Of a stretch of DNA of 64,000 nt, positions 44,608-53,777 are shown in pieces. The stretch spans positions 62,001 through 126,000 of the forward strand of contig NZ_JAMKOJ010000006.1 of NCBI RefSeq assembly GCF_023700755.1. The letters are read 5' to 3'. The DNA is from Allorhizobium sonneratiae. GTDB taxonomy: Bacteria; Pseudomonadota; Alphaproteobacteria; Rhizobiales; Rhizobiaceae. Within the stretch, counting starts at the first letter, position 1; every line of letters starts with the position of its first letter. The translations under genes were made by a program, and so were the position numbers. The notes under the pieces were generated by a model that did not search any database, had not been told where the DNA came from, and saw only the letters and a program-made list of their open reading frames with translations.

Positions 44608-45357
44608 ATGGAAAAACACTGTCTTTTGCGCCCGTCGCGGCGCCAGTTTCTCGCCTCCGCCGCTTTGTTCAGCGTCATGACCGGCTCTCAGGCGCTGGCG
44701 CACAGTTTTTCCGGGCGCCTGCCCTGGGAAGCCGATGCCGCCAACCCGCCGGTGCAGGTCAAGCCCGGCGGCTGGGTGTTTTTTACGCCCGATGAGGCAA
44801 GGCTGATGGAAGCCATCGCCGACCGGTTCATACCCGCCGACGAGCTTTCGATCGGCGGCAGGGAGGCCGGTTGTGTGGTCTATCTCGACCGGCAACTGGC
44901 GGGTTCTTATGGCGCATCAAGCCGTCTTTACATGAAGGGTCCTTTCCTGCCGGGTCTGCCAACCCAGGGCAACCAGTCGCCCTATACGCCTGCCGATCAA
45001 TACCGTCTCGGCCTGTCGGCTCTGATGACATGGCTGCGGCAGAACAAGGGTGGCAAATCCTTTGCCGAACTGTCCGGCGACGAACAGGACGACATTCTCA
45101 AGCAAATGGAAAGCGGAAAACTTGCCCTTGGCGGCAAGGTGCCAGCCAAGGCGCTGTTCAATCAGATGCTCAACGACATCATGACCGGCTTTTTTGCCGA
45201 TCCGGTCTATGGCGGCAACAAGGACATGGTCGCCTGGAAGATGATCGGCTTCCCCGGCGCACGTTATGATTACCGCGATTTCGTTTCCAAGCATAACCAG
45301 CCCTACCCCCTGCCTCCGGTTTCCATCGCAGGCACGCTGGACTGGATGAAAGGCTGA
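44608..45357 (+). CDS. FAD-GDH/gluconate 2-dehydrogenase-type small (gamma) subunit, Tat-exported
   Basis: A 249-residue subunit-3 protein of the gluconate 2-dehydrogenase class. The N-terminus carries SRRQFLASAALF (residues 10-21), a twin-arginine signal. This subunit is thought to escort the folded flavoprotein across the membrane as a hitch-hiker. Domain hallmarks include FFTPDEARLMEAIADRFIPAD and GGKVPAKALFNQMLNDI near 155-190. GAGGGACC precedes the ATG at 44608; the flavoprotein gene follows after 4 bp. It acts on the periplasmic side with the two following subunits. Confidence 0.9.
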   Translation: MEKHCLLRPSRRQFLASAALFSVMTGSQALAHSFSGRLPWEADAANPPVQVKPGGWVFFTPDEARLMEAIADRFIPADELSIGGREAGCVVYLDRQLAGSYGASSRLYMKGPFLPGLPTQGNQSPYTPADQYRLGLSALMTWLRQNKGGKSFAELSGDEQDDILKQMESGKLALGGKVPAKALFNQMLNDIMTGFFADPVYGGNKDMVAWKMIGFPGARYDYRDFVSKHNQPYPLPPVSIAGTLDWMKG

Positions 45358-45361
45358 CCTC

Positions 45362-47128
45362 ATGACCAGAATTCTCCCCCGCAAGGATGTCGTCATCATC
45401 GGCCTTGGCTGGACCGGTTCGATCCTCGCCCATGAACTGACCGAGGAAGGTCTCGATGTCGTTGCCATCGAGCGCGGCCCCTGGCGCGATACTGCCACCG
45501 ATTTCAATATCGGCTATGCCCAGGACGAATTGCGCTACGCCATCCGCAAGGACCTGTTTCTCCAGCCGGTCGTCGAAGCGATGACCATGCGCAATACGCG
45601 CTCGCAGACCGCGCTGCCCATGCGCGATTACGGCTCCTTCCTGCCCGGCAACGGCGTCGGCGGCGCGGGCGTGCACTGGAACGGCCATACATGGCGCTTC
45701 TGGGACAGCGATTTCCAGATCGCCGATCATATCAAAAATCGCTACGGCGCCGCCAAGGCAGATGGCATCCAGATCCAGAACTGGGGCGTGACCGCCGCCG
45801 AGATGGAAAAGCATTTCGACAGGTTTGAATATCTGGCTGGCATTTCCGGCAAGGCGGGCAATATCAACGGTGTCATCCAGCCGGGCGGCAATCCGTTCGA
45901 GGATCCGCGTTCGCGTGATTATCCGCTGCCGCCCTTGCCGATGACTTATGCCCCGACACTGTTTGCCGAGGTAACACGCTCTCTGGGCCTGCATCCCTTC
46001 CCCACGCCCGCAGCCAATCTGTCGAAGGATTATGTCAATCCGCTCGGCATCGCCATGGGGGAATGCACCATGTGCGGCTTCTGCGAACGCTTCGGCTGCG
46101 CCAATTATTCCAAATCCTCGGCTCAGACGACCATTCTGCCGGTGCTGATGAAAAAGAAGAATTTCGAGGTGCGCACCAATAGCGAGGTGCTGCATGTCGA
46201 TCTCAACACCTCGAAAACCCATGCGCGCGGCGTGACTTACGTTGACACCTCCGGCGAGGTCTTTTTCCAGCCTGCCGATCTGGTGCTGATCTGCGCCTTC
46301 AGCCTGCACAATGTCCGGCTGATGATGCTGTCGGGCATTGGCAGGATGTATGATCCCAATACCGGTGAGGGCGTGGTCGGACGCAATTACTGCTACCAGA
46401 CCAATTCCAGCGCCCGGGTGTTTTTCGACGACAAGAACTTCAATCCGTTCATCGCCGCCGGTGCGCTCGGACAATCGGCGGACGATTACAATGGCGATGC
46501 TTTCGATCATGGCGATGTCGATTTCATCGGTGGTGCCGGCCTCAACTGCATTCCCACCAATGGCCGGCCGATCCTCAACCGGCCAACCCCGCCCGGCACG
46601 CCACGCTGGGGCAAGGAATGGAAAAAAGCCACGGCTGAAAACTACAAGAATTCGCTGGTTTTCAGCTCTCAAGGATCGAATTATCCGGTCCGCGACAACT
46701 ATCTCGATCTCGATCCGACCTATACCGACCGTTTCGGCCGCCCGCTGCTCAGGATGACGTTCGAGTTTTCCGACAACGATCTTCGCATGTCGAACTGGGT
46801 GACTGACAAGATGGAAGGGATCGCCAAGGCCTTTGGCGGACGCCAGCACGTCATCAATCGCCGGAAGAAAGAATGGGATTCGACCATCTATTCGAGCACC
46901 CACAATACCGGCGGCGCCATCATGGGCACCGATCCGAAGACCAGCGCCGTCAACAAATATCTGCAAAGCTGGGATGTGCCGAATGTGTTTGTCATCGGCG
47001 CCTCCGCCTTTGCCCACAATGCCGGCAAGAACCCGACCGGAACGGTCGGCGCACTTGCCTTCCACGCAGCGGAAGCCATCCGCCAGCAATATCTGCGCAA
47101 CCCCGGTCAACCTCTGGTGTCGGCATGA
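45362..47128 (+). CDS. FAD-dependent GMC oxidoreductase, catalytic subunit of membrane dehydrogenase
   Basis: Flavoprotein of 588 residues. The FAD loop GLGWTGS begins at residue 14, with the substrate His in SSTHNTGGAIMG and the second active-site His/Asn in AHNAGKNPTGTVGA near the C-terminus. Four Cys (C235, C238, C241, C246; CTMCGFCERFGC) lie in the region where FAD-glucose dehydrogenase relatives carry an Fe-S cluster. No own signal peptide, consistent with export by the Tat-bearing subunit encoded upstream. The stop overlaps the next start (ATGA). Sugar, polyol, gluconate and glycoside oxidising members are all known; the substrate here is not set. Confidence 0.9.
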   Translation: MTRILPRKDVVIIGLGWTGSILAHELTEEGLDVVAIERGPWRDTATDFNIGYAQDELRYAIRKDLFLQPVVEAMTMRNTRSQTALPMRDYGSFLPGNGVGGAGVHWNGHTWRFWDSDFQIADHIKNRYGAAKADGIQIQNWGVTAAEMEKHFDRFEYLAGISGKAGNINGVIQPGGNPFEDPRSRDYPLPPLPMTYAPTLFAEVTRSLGLHPFPTPAANLSKDYVNPLGIAMGECTMCGFCERFGCANYSKSSAQTTILPVLMKKKNFEVRTNSEVLHVDLNTSKTHARGVTYVDTSGEVFFQPADLVLICAFSLHNVRLMMLSGIGRMYDPNTGEGVVGRNYCYQTNSSARVFFDDKNFNPFIAAGALGQSADDYNGDAFDHGDVDFIGGAGLNCIPTNGRPILNRPTPPGTPRWGKEWKKATAENYKNSLVFSSQGSNYPVRDNYLDLDPTYTDRFGRPLLRMTFEFSDNDLRMSNWVTDKMEGIAKAFGGRQHVINRRKKEWDSTIYSSTHNTGGAIMGTDPKTSAVNKYLQSWDVPNVFVIGASAFAHNAGKNPTGTVGALAFHAAEAIRQQYLRNPGQPLVSA

Positions 47129-48342
47129 AGACGATCGCTTTTACCCTCAGTCTCACCGCCGGTCTCTTCGTCTCAGGCCTTGCGGCAGCCCAGTCGCCAT
47201 CGCCGGATCTGGCTTTCGAGGTGATCGAGGGCCATTATCAGGCTATCCTCGGCGACTGCGCCGCCTGCCATACCAAACCGGGCGGCGAACCCTTTGCCGG
47301 GGGCGCGCCGCTTGCCACCCCCTTTGGCACGCTGGTCCCGCCGAACATCACCCCGGACAAGGAAACCGGCATCGGCAACTGGTCCTATGACGATTTTCGC
47401 AAGGCGATGAAAACCGGCATCGGTCATGATGGAAAGCGGCTTTATCCGGCCATGCCTTACCCGGCTTACGCAAAAATGCCGGACAAGGACATTGCCCATC
47501 TCTGGGCCTATCTGCAAACGGTGACGCCGGTGCACAACCAGGTCGAAGCCAATCAGCTCCCCTTCCCCTTCAATATCCGCGCGTTGATGATGGGCTGGAA
47601 CCTGTTGAACTTCTCACCGAAGCCCTTTGCGCCGGATCCGACGCAATCGGCCGAATGGAACCGGGGTGCCTATCTGGTCGAAGGCCCCGGCCATTGCGGC
47701 ACCTGCCACACGGAAAAAACCTTGCTGGGAGCCGACAAGACGTCGGTTGCGCTTGAAGGTGCATCTCTGCAAGGCTGGTATGCGCCGAACATCACCGGAA
47801 ATCCTTATCTGGGTATTGGCAGCTGGAGCGAGGCCGATCTGGTCACCTATCTGAAAACCGGCGTCAACAGTCACTCCATCGCCTCCGGGCCGATGGCGGA
47901 AGCCATCGAGGCCTCGACCTCGCAGATGAAGGATGACGATCTCAAGGCCATCGCCGTCTATCTGAAGAGCCTGAAGGGTGGCGACACGGAAAAGCCGCAG
48001 CCGCTTGATGCCTCCGACGCGCGGATGAAAATCGGCGCGGCCGTCTATCACGACACCTGCATGGCCTGCCATGGCGGCAATGGTCAGGGCGCGAGCCAGC
48101 TCTTCCCGGCTCTGGCCGAAAACCCCATCGTCCAGCAGAAAAGCGCGGAAAGCCTGATCCGTGTCGTCCTGCATGGCAGCCAGGGCGTTGCCACTGCCAC
48201 CCGCCCGACCACACCGGCCATGCCCTCCCTCAGCTGGCGGCTCTCGGATGAACAGACCGCCGATGTGCTGACCTATATCCGCAACAGCTGGGGCAATGCG
48301 GCAGAACCGGTCAAACCGGCGGATGTCAAGCAACAGCGATAA
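47125..48342 (+). CDS. Tri-haem cytochrome c subunit of the FAD dehydrogenase
   Basis: A 405-residue periplasmic, membrane-associated cytochrome that would pass electrons from the flavoprotein to the ubiquinone pool. Three haem-binding motifs are seen: CAACH (45-49), CGTCH (191-195) and CMACH (312-316). A signal peptide (TLSLTAGLFVSGLAAAQ) precedes. The true start is the ATG at 47125, overlapping the flavoprotein stop; the open frame extends further upstream only as an overlap artefact. A strong terminator follows directly. Confidence 0.92.
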   Translation: MKTIAFTLSLTAGLFVSGLAAAQSPSPDLAFEVIEGHYQAILGDCAACHTKPGGEPFAGGAPLATPFGTLVPPNITPDKETGIGNWSYDDFRKAMKTGIGHDGKRLYPAMPYPAYAKMPDKDIAHLWAYLQTVTPVHNQVEANQLPFPFNIRALMMGWNLLNFSPKPFAPDPTQSAEWNRGAYLVEGPGHCGTCHTEKTLLGADKTSVALEGASLQGWYAPNITGNPYLGIGSWSEADLVTYLKTGVNSHSIASGPMAEAIEASTSQMKDDDLKAIAVYLKSLKGGDTEKPQPLDASDARMKIGAAVYHDTCMACHGGNGQGASQLFPALAENPIVQQKSAESLIRVVLHGSQGVATATRPTTPAMPSLSWRLSDEQTADVLTYIRNSWGNAAEPVKPADVKQQR

Positions 48343-48357
48343 AGTCGCCAAACAGAG

Positions 48358-48387
48358 AAAGAGGCCCGGTTTCCGGGCCTCTTTTTT
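48358..48387. terminator. Rho-independent terminator
   Basis: GAGGCCCGG (48361-48369) and CCGGGCCTC (48373-48381) form a 9-bp stem, extended by AAA/TTT, with a 3-nt loop and a run of six T on the + strand. It ends the FAD dehydrogenase operon and, read the other way, probably also the operon ending at 48394. Confidence 0.92.
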
Positions 48388-48393
48388 GTCCGG

Positions 48394-49968
48394 TCATTTT
48401 TCCGGGCATGTCCAGGTGAAATTGTGGAAATTATAGTCCCAGCTTTGCATCGGCACGAATTTGTACCCGGAAATGCATTTGCTGAAGGCGATCTGCTGTT
48501 CCTTGACCAGAAAATCGACATCCGGCGCCTTATCGACGATGGCCTGCTGGATCTGTTTATAAAGCGCGTTCTGCTTTTGCGGATCGGTGGTGGCGCGAGC
48601 CTGATCGATCAGTGCATCGACCTCTTTGTCCTGCAACCATTCCATCGAGGCCCAGGTGCCTGCCGATTGCGAATGATACTGCACATAAAAGACGCTGTCG
48701 GGTGAAGGATAGGTCGGACCGTAAAACACTTCCGTTGCCGCAGGCGTCGTTTCCGGTTTGGCTGCAAGTTCGGTGATGCGGTTCCAGGGCTCCGGCTTGA
48801 TGTCGACATCGACACCGATCTGCTGCAGGTTGGACTGCATCAGAAGCGCGATATCCTCCTCGAAGGAGAGGCCCGCGACATAGGTCAGCGTCAGCTTGAT
48901 CTTCTGACCGGCATATTTCGATTTGGCAAGCTCGGCCTTGGCCTTGTCGAGATCGAAGACCGGCGCTTTCAGGCTGTCGAGATAGGCCTCGGCGAACACC
49001 GGCGCAAGCGGACCGGCCAGCGGGCTTCCCGGCAGGAGCTGCGACTGGATCGTCTGGTAATCCGTGGCATATTGCAGGGCGCGACGTACATGGATGTCGT
49101 CGGTCGGCGCAACCTTCGTGTTGAGCTTCAGATAAAAGCCGGTGGCCGTCGGCGTTTTCACCACGGTGTAGCCCGCCATCTTCGCCAGCGCGTCATAGGT
49201 CTCGCTGGCCTGGGTGGTGGAGGAAATACCCAATTGTCCAGAGCTTGCCAGTGCCTTGACGGTTGCCTCGTCCTTGGTCAGGACGAAGCGAACCTCATCG
49301 ATCGGATTTTTCGGCCAGCCACCGTAATAATGCGTGTAACGGCTGATGACCATCTGCGCGCCGCGCGTCCAGCTCGTCAGCATATAGGGACCGGCGCCCA
49401 GAGATTTTTCGCCGACAATATCCTCACCCCAGGGCTGTTTCGAGCCGGCCTTGATGGCGTCCTCGTTCAACACCAGAAGCAGCGGCGTCGTGGAGAGGAA
49501 GGGCGCATAGACCCGGCTCAAGGTGAAGGAAACCGTATGGCTGTCGATCGCCTTGATGTGATCGGGATCGAGCAGACCGGCAAAAAGATGCGCCGGGCCC
49601 TTGTTGATCGCCAATAGCCGTTGGACCGAATAGACGACATCCTTGGCCTCCACCGGCGAGCCATCCTGAAAGGTCGCATCCTTGCGCAGATGAAACGTAT
49701 AGGTCAGGTTGTCGGCAGACACATCCCAGCTCTCGGCCAGTTGCGGCACGATCTTGCCGCTGCTGTCAACGGTCGTCAGGCCGTCATAGAGATTAACCGC
49801 CGCAAGATACTGGGTGTAGTCGGTGATCTTGGCCGGATCGATGGTGCCGAAGACCTGGGTGACATTCATCACCGTCGAGGTTTTCGCTTCAGCCAGTTGC
49901 GGTGCGATCATCATGCCGCTCATGGCAAGCGCCATGGCGAAGTGTGTTGAAATGCGCATGTTTTTCAT
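48394..49968 (-). CDS. Peptide-type ABC substrate-binding protein (family 5) of the hydantoinase/DUF917 operon
   Basis: Solute-binding protein of about 524 residues. The start at 49968 is chosen for the strong AAGGGGAAGG site and signal peptide (STHFAMALAMSGMMIAPQLAEA); the frame extends to 50100 but would overlap the DUF917 gene. The mature protein has the family hallmark LTYTFHLRKDATFQDGSPVEA near 95 and YDGLTTVDSSGKIVPQLAES earlier. It is the last gene of the operon, with permeases and a fused ATPase far upstream (53778-57336), so it completes that importer. Confidence 0.88.
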   Translation of the reverse strand: MKNMRISTHFAMALAMSGMMIAPQLAEAKTSTVMNVTQVFGTIDPAKITDYTQYLAAVNLYDGLTTVDSSGKIVPQLAESWDVSADNLTYTFHLRKDATFQDGSPVEAKDVVYSVQRLLAINKGPAHLFAGLLDPDHIKAIDSHTVSFTLSRVYAPFLSTTPLLLVLNEDAIKAGSKQPWGEDIVGEKSLGAGPYMLTSWTRGAQMVISRYTHYYGGWPKNPIDEVRFVLTKDEATVKALASSGQLGISSTTQASETYDALAKMAGYTVVKTPTATGFYLKLNTKVAPTDDIHVRRALQYATDYQTIQSQLLPGSPLAGPLAPVFAEAYLDSLKAPVFDLDKAKAELAKSKYAGQKIKLTLTYVAGLSFEEDIALLMQSNLQQIGVDVDIKPEPWNRITELAAKPETTPAATEVFYGPTYPSPDSVFYVQYHSQSAGTWASMEWLQDKEVDALIDQARATTDPQKQNALYKQIQQAIVDKAPDVDFLVKEQQIAFSKCISGYKFVPMQSWDYNFHNFTWTCPEK

Positions 49969-49999
49969 AGCCTTCCCCTTGTTGTTCATGGACTGTGCA

Positions 50000-51085
50000 T
50001 CAAACCGGAATGCGCTCTTGTGATGGGCCGCCATAGCCGAAATAGCCCGGCCCGGCCAAAGCCAGCCCTTCGGGTGTGCGCCACTGCGGATCGGCGGCAA
50101 GACCGGTAAACTCGACCATCAGACCGTAGCGCATTTGCTCCGTCGTCACCGGCAGGCCGAGATCGGCATCCAGCGCGCAGATCAGATCCGGCGTTGCCCA
50201 GACCGTCTTGCCCGTCTCGTCTTCAGCCAGCAGGAATTCGTTCTGGAAATGCACGATGAACTGCTGTCCGGCAAAACGCTCCACCCCGCGCAAGGTCAGT
50301 TTGCCACGGGCAAAACCGCCAATCGTCTTGCGCTCGACATCGATAACGCGCCCGGTGAAAAGATGGGTTCCGCCAAGCGTGTCCCGAAGGGCCGAACCGG
50401 CATGACGTGCGCTGTTGCGGGCCTCCTGAATGGTTTCGCCGATCTTGCGGATCTGGGTCATCGTGCCGTGCAAAAGCGCGGTCTTCATCTCCGCCCCAGG
50501 CATCGGATAGGCAGCGACCAGCGCAGCACCGCCCATTTCGATCGTCACGGATCGCGCCATTTTCTCCGTCCAGAGATTGGAAATCGCCGAAAACAGCGCC
50601 GAATTGCCCTTGTCGTCGGCCAGCACCATCGGTGTCGCCGCAAGGCCATGCAGGGTAAAGCTGACCATCTGCAATTCCGGAAAAGCCCGGCCCATGCCAT
50701 CGCCGTCAATCAGCGGCAGGCCGGTTGAGGCGGCGACCATGAAGGGAATGGTCGAATTGAGTCCGCCCGCCTCGACACAGATCAGCGCATCCGCCTTGCG
50801 ACCGAGAAACTGTTCCAGTTCCGCAAGCGCCTTGAGAATTTCCGCCCCGGAAGGCAGTTTTTCCACCATCACCGTCGGTGCGCCCATCATGAAGACCGAA
50901 ATGCACAGCGCCTCATCCGCCACCTCATCGGCGCCAAGCAGCGTGACCGGCCCATGTCTGCGGATGGCTTCGCGGGCCATCAACTTGCCGATATAGGGAT
51001 CGCCACCGCCGCCTGTGCCTAAAAAGGCGCCGCCCAGCGCAATCGCATCGAGATCCTCTTCGTGGATAAGAGTGGCCATGGTCAC
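50000..51085 (-). CDS. DUF917 / S-methyl-thiohydantoin desulfurase-domain protein
   Basis: 361 residues, DUF917 family (Pfam also labels the domain S-Me-THD). The N-terminus has the conserved glycine-rich LGTGGGGDPYIGK near residue 22 and ALICVEAGGLNS-IPFMVAASTGLP near 105-125, followed by GDGMGRAFPELQM. It is a paralogue of the next-upstream gene; their starts and stops overlap by 4 bp. The family is repeatedly found next to hydantoinase/oxoprolinase genes. The reaction here is not established; the assignment rests on family resemblance and context. Confidence 0.85.
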   Translation of the reverse strand: MTMATLIHEEDLDAIALGGAFLGTGGGGDPYIGKLMAREAIRRHGPVTLLGADEVADEALCISVFMMGAPTVMVEKLPSGAEILKALAELEQFLGRKADALICVEAGGLNSTIPFMVAASTGLPLIDGDGMGRAFPELQMVSFTLHGLAATPMVLADDKGNSALFSAISNLWTEKMARSVTIEMGGAALVAAYPMPGAEMKTALLHGTMTQIRKIGETIQEARNSARHAGSALRDTLGGTHLFTGRVIDVERKTIGGFARGKLTLRGVERFAGQQFIVHFQNEFLLAEDETGKTVWATPDLICALDADLGLPVTTEQMRYGLMVEFTGLAADPQWRTPEGLALAGPGYFGYGGPSQERIPV

Positions 51086-52209
51086 GCCTCCTTCAACGGT
51101 GCATAGACGATGCCATCGAGGCCGAAGCCTTTCGGGCCAACCACCTCCAGCGCTTCCGGTGAACGCAACAGCGGATGACAGGGCAGCGCGACGACGGCGA
51201 CCCGCTGGCCATAGCGCAGCATTTCCGTGGTGATCGCCTCGCCGCTATCGACATCGAGCACCAGGATCAGGTCCGGCACGCAGCATTCCATCTCGCCATC
51301 GTGATGGAAGACGAGATTTTCGTTCTGGATGAGGATCGAGCCGGTTTCGCCGCCATGACTATCGATCCCGGCAAGCTGCACCTCGCCACGGACGAAACCG
51401 CCGCGCAGATGCCGTTTCAGATCGACGATCTTGCCGGTGAAAAGCTTGCGGCCCTTTTCCTTGCGGCAGATGGCGGCAATCGGATCCTCATGGTTTTTCT
51501 GCGCCGCCCTGACCACCTGCCCAAGACCGATGGCCTGACTGTAGGAATCGGGAATGGCGAATTTTTTGATGAAGGCCCCGGTCATCGGCGAGGAGGCAAG
51601 CGTAGAGGCCCCGCCTTGCGCCACGACGCAGGCGCGCGCCATGCGCTCATGCCAGAGCTCGGAGACGGCGTGGTGAAACAGCACCACATTGCCATGCACA
51701 TCGCAAAGCGCAGACGGCGTGGAACTGTGGCCATAGATCGAATAGGTGGTCATCTGCATTTCCGGAAAGGCGCGTCCCATACCGTCGCAATCAAGGACAG
51801 GCACGCCGGTCAGCGCCGCAACCACCAAAGGCTCCATCGCATTCGAGCCGCCGATCTCCTCGCAGGCAATCGCATCGATGGAGATGCCGAAATGCGCCTC
51901 CAGCGCCCGCACACAGCGCAGACCCTCGCGGCCCTCGCGCAGCCGCTCGATGCCGACCAGCGGCGCACCGATGCCACCGACCGAGACGCAGAGCGCTTCG
52001 TCATCGATTTTCTGATGCGGCAGGATGGAGAGCGTATAACCTTCCCGCAGCAATTGCCGGGCGCGCAGCTTACCAATATAGGGATTGCCGCCACCGCCGG
52101 TGCCCAGAATGCCTGCGCCGATTTCCAGCGAAATGAGATCGTCCTCATCGAGGATCCACAGATCCTTCGGGTCGAAATAATCCTTTTTCGAGACGATCTC
52201 CTGCATCAT
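51082..52209 (-). CDS. DUF917 / S-methyl-thiohydantoin desulfurase-domain protein (paralogue)
   Basis: 375 residues, the second DUF917 copy. It shows LGTGGGGNPYIGKLRARQLL, AIACEEIGGSNAMEPLVVAA and CDGMGRAFPEMQMTTYSI in the same order as its neighbour, but with quite different intervening sequence, so the pair is old rather than a recent duplication. The two may form a heteromer or act on different substrates. Start overlaps the hydantoinase stop by 4 bp. Confidence 0.87.
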   Translation of the reverse strand: MMQEIVSKKDYFDPKDLWILDEDDLISLEIGAGILGTGGGGNPYIGKLRARQLLREGYTLSILPHQKIDDEALCVSVGGIGAPLVGIERLREGREGLRCVRALEAHFGISIDAIACEEIGGSNAMEPLVVAALTGVPVLDCDGMGRAFPEMQMTTYSIYGHSSTPSALCDVHGNVVLFHHAVSELWHERMARACVVAQGGASTLASSPMTGAFIKKFAIPDSYSQAIGLGQVVRAAQKNHEDPIAAICRKEKGRKLFTGKIVDLKRHLRGGFVRGEVQLAGIDSHGGETGSILIQNENLVFHHDGEMECCVPDLILVLDVDSGEAITTEMLRYGQRVAVVALPCHPLLRSPEALEVVGPKGFGLDGIVYAPLKEA

Positions 52210-53756
52210 GCCGCTCCCATCTCGCCGACGACCTTGACATGGATGCGGGTGGCATTGCCCGGCAGATAGGCCAGCGGCACATCCTCGCGCTCGATCACCT
52301 GAATGGTTGCGGGGTCGGCGCCGGCGGCAATGGCATTCTTCGTCGCCTCCTCTTCCGCCGCTTTCAGGCAGGTTTCGCGGGTCAGACCATTTTCCAGAGC
52401 GAAAACCCGGTCCACCTCGCCGGAAATCTGGGCGATGGCCGCCCCGACCGCATTGGCGACAGAAAAATTTTCCGGTCGGATGATGTCAAAATCGCCAAGC
52501 CTGTCGGGCATCAGGATCGAACCGCCGCCAACGGCAATCACCGGAATGGGGTCCGGCGAGACCCGGCTGCGTTCGATGGCGTTTTCCAGCATGGCATGAA
52601 TGCGCGAAAGGGCTTGCGATGCCAGTTCCGGCGAAAGATCGGCGACCCTGCTTTTATCGCCAACCTCGGCGTGACCGGCAGCCACGGCGATATCGGTGGC
52701 CGTCAGCGTCTTGCCGCCAAACACCTTCGCCTCCTGCGTAATGCGATAGCCCACCGATTGCGGTCCGACGGTGACATCCGCCCCATCGCCCCTGACCAGC
52801 GATCCGCCGCCAAGGCCGATGGAAAACACATCCGGCATTCTGAAATTGGTCCGCACCCCGCCAATATCGACCACGGTCGCCGCCTGACGGGGAAAGCCGA
52901 GATGCAGTGCCCCGACATCCGAGGTCGTGCCGCCGATATCAACGACAATCGCCTCCTTGACGCCGGTCAAAAAGGCGGCACCGCGCATGGAATTGGTCGG
53001 GCCGGAGGCAAAGGTCAGCACCGGAAAATCCCGGACGGTTTCGGCGGCCATCAGCGTGCCGTCATTCTGGGTGATGTGGAAGGGGCAGGCAAGACCCGCA
53101 TCCTTCAGCGCCTGTGCGAAGGCGCGCACCGTCCTGTCGGCCAGCGCCAGCAGGCTTGCATTCATGATCGCCGCACTTTCCCGCTCAAGCAGGCCGATGC
53201 GGCCGATATCGGTGGAGATCACCACCGGCAGGCCGGGGCAATGGTCCTGCATGATGGCGCGGGCGCGATGCTCCATGGCCGCATTGATCGGCCCGAACAC
53301 GCAGGTAACCGCGGCAGCCTTCAAACCGTCAGCGCGAATTTCCCCGGCAATGCGCTTCAGTTCCGCCTCATCCAGCGGGGCAATTTCCCGCCCGTCGAAT
53401 TCATAGCCGCCGCGCACCATATAGCCATGCTTGCCGACCACAGGCTTCAAATCCTCCGGCCAGTCGATGGCGGGCGGCAGGCAGGCCGTCGCCGGAAGCC
53501 CGAGGCGGATGGCCGCAACCTCGGTCATATGCCGCCGCTCGATCACCGCATTGGTAAAATGGGTGGTGCCGATCATCACATTGGTAATGAGGGCGCGGTC
53601 GATACCGGCTGCGGCAATCGCCCCCTGCATGGCCGCAACCACGCCGGAGGTAACATCCTCGGATGTCGGCGCCTTGATGCCGGACAGCACCTTCCCACCC
53701 TGCATCACCACGGCATCGGTATTGGTGCCGCCTACATCTATCCCCAATCTGTACAC
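52206..53756 (-). CDS. Hydantoinase/oxoprolinase (HyuA-like), ATP-dependent ring-opening type
   Basis: 516-residue protein of the hydantoinase A/oxoprolinase family. It starts at a GTG (53756) after AAGGAA, with the ASKHA-type phosphate loop GIDVGGTNTDAVVMQ at residues 4-18, a second loop VDIGGTTSDVGAL near 270 and the C-terminal VIAVGGGSILMP. These enzymes hydrolyse five-membered cyclic amides with ATP. The usual B subunit (HyuB) is absent, as in many loci where DUF917 genes follow HyuA. The ATPase gene precedes by 21 bp. Confidence 0.9.
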   Translation of the reverse strand: MYRLGIDVGGTNTDAVVMQGGKVLSGIKAPTSEDVTSGVVAAMQGAIAAAGIDRALITNVMIGTTHFTNAVIERRHMTEVAAIRLGLPATACLPPAIDWPEDLKPVVGKHGYMVRGGYEFDGREIAPLDEAELKRIAGEIRADGLKAAAVTCVFGPINAAMEHRARAIMQDHCPGLPVVISTDIGRIGLLERESAAIMNASLLALADRTVRAFAQALKDAGLACPFHITQNDGTLMAAETVRDFPVLTFASGPTNSMRGAAFLTGVKEAIVVDIGGTTSDVGALHLGFPRQAATVVDIGGVRTNFRMPDVFSIGLGGGSLVRGDGADVTVGPQSVGYRITQEAKVFGGKTLTATDIAVAAGHAEVGDKSRVADLSPELASQALSRIHAMLENAIERSRVSPDPIPVIAVGGGSILMPDRLGDFDIIRPENFSVANAVGAAIAQISGEVDRVFALENGLTRETCLKAAEEEATKNAIAAGADPATIQVIEREDVPLAYLPGNATRIHVKVVGEMGAA

Positions 53757-53777
53757 GTTTTTCCTTTCCGAACGCCG

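Noticed and set aside
45179-47110. 643-codon minus-strand frame across the FAD dehydrogenase genes
   Set aside because: Antisense to the FAD loop, Cys cluster and active-site motifs of the flavoprotein; no independent support.
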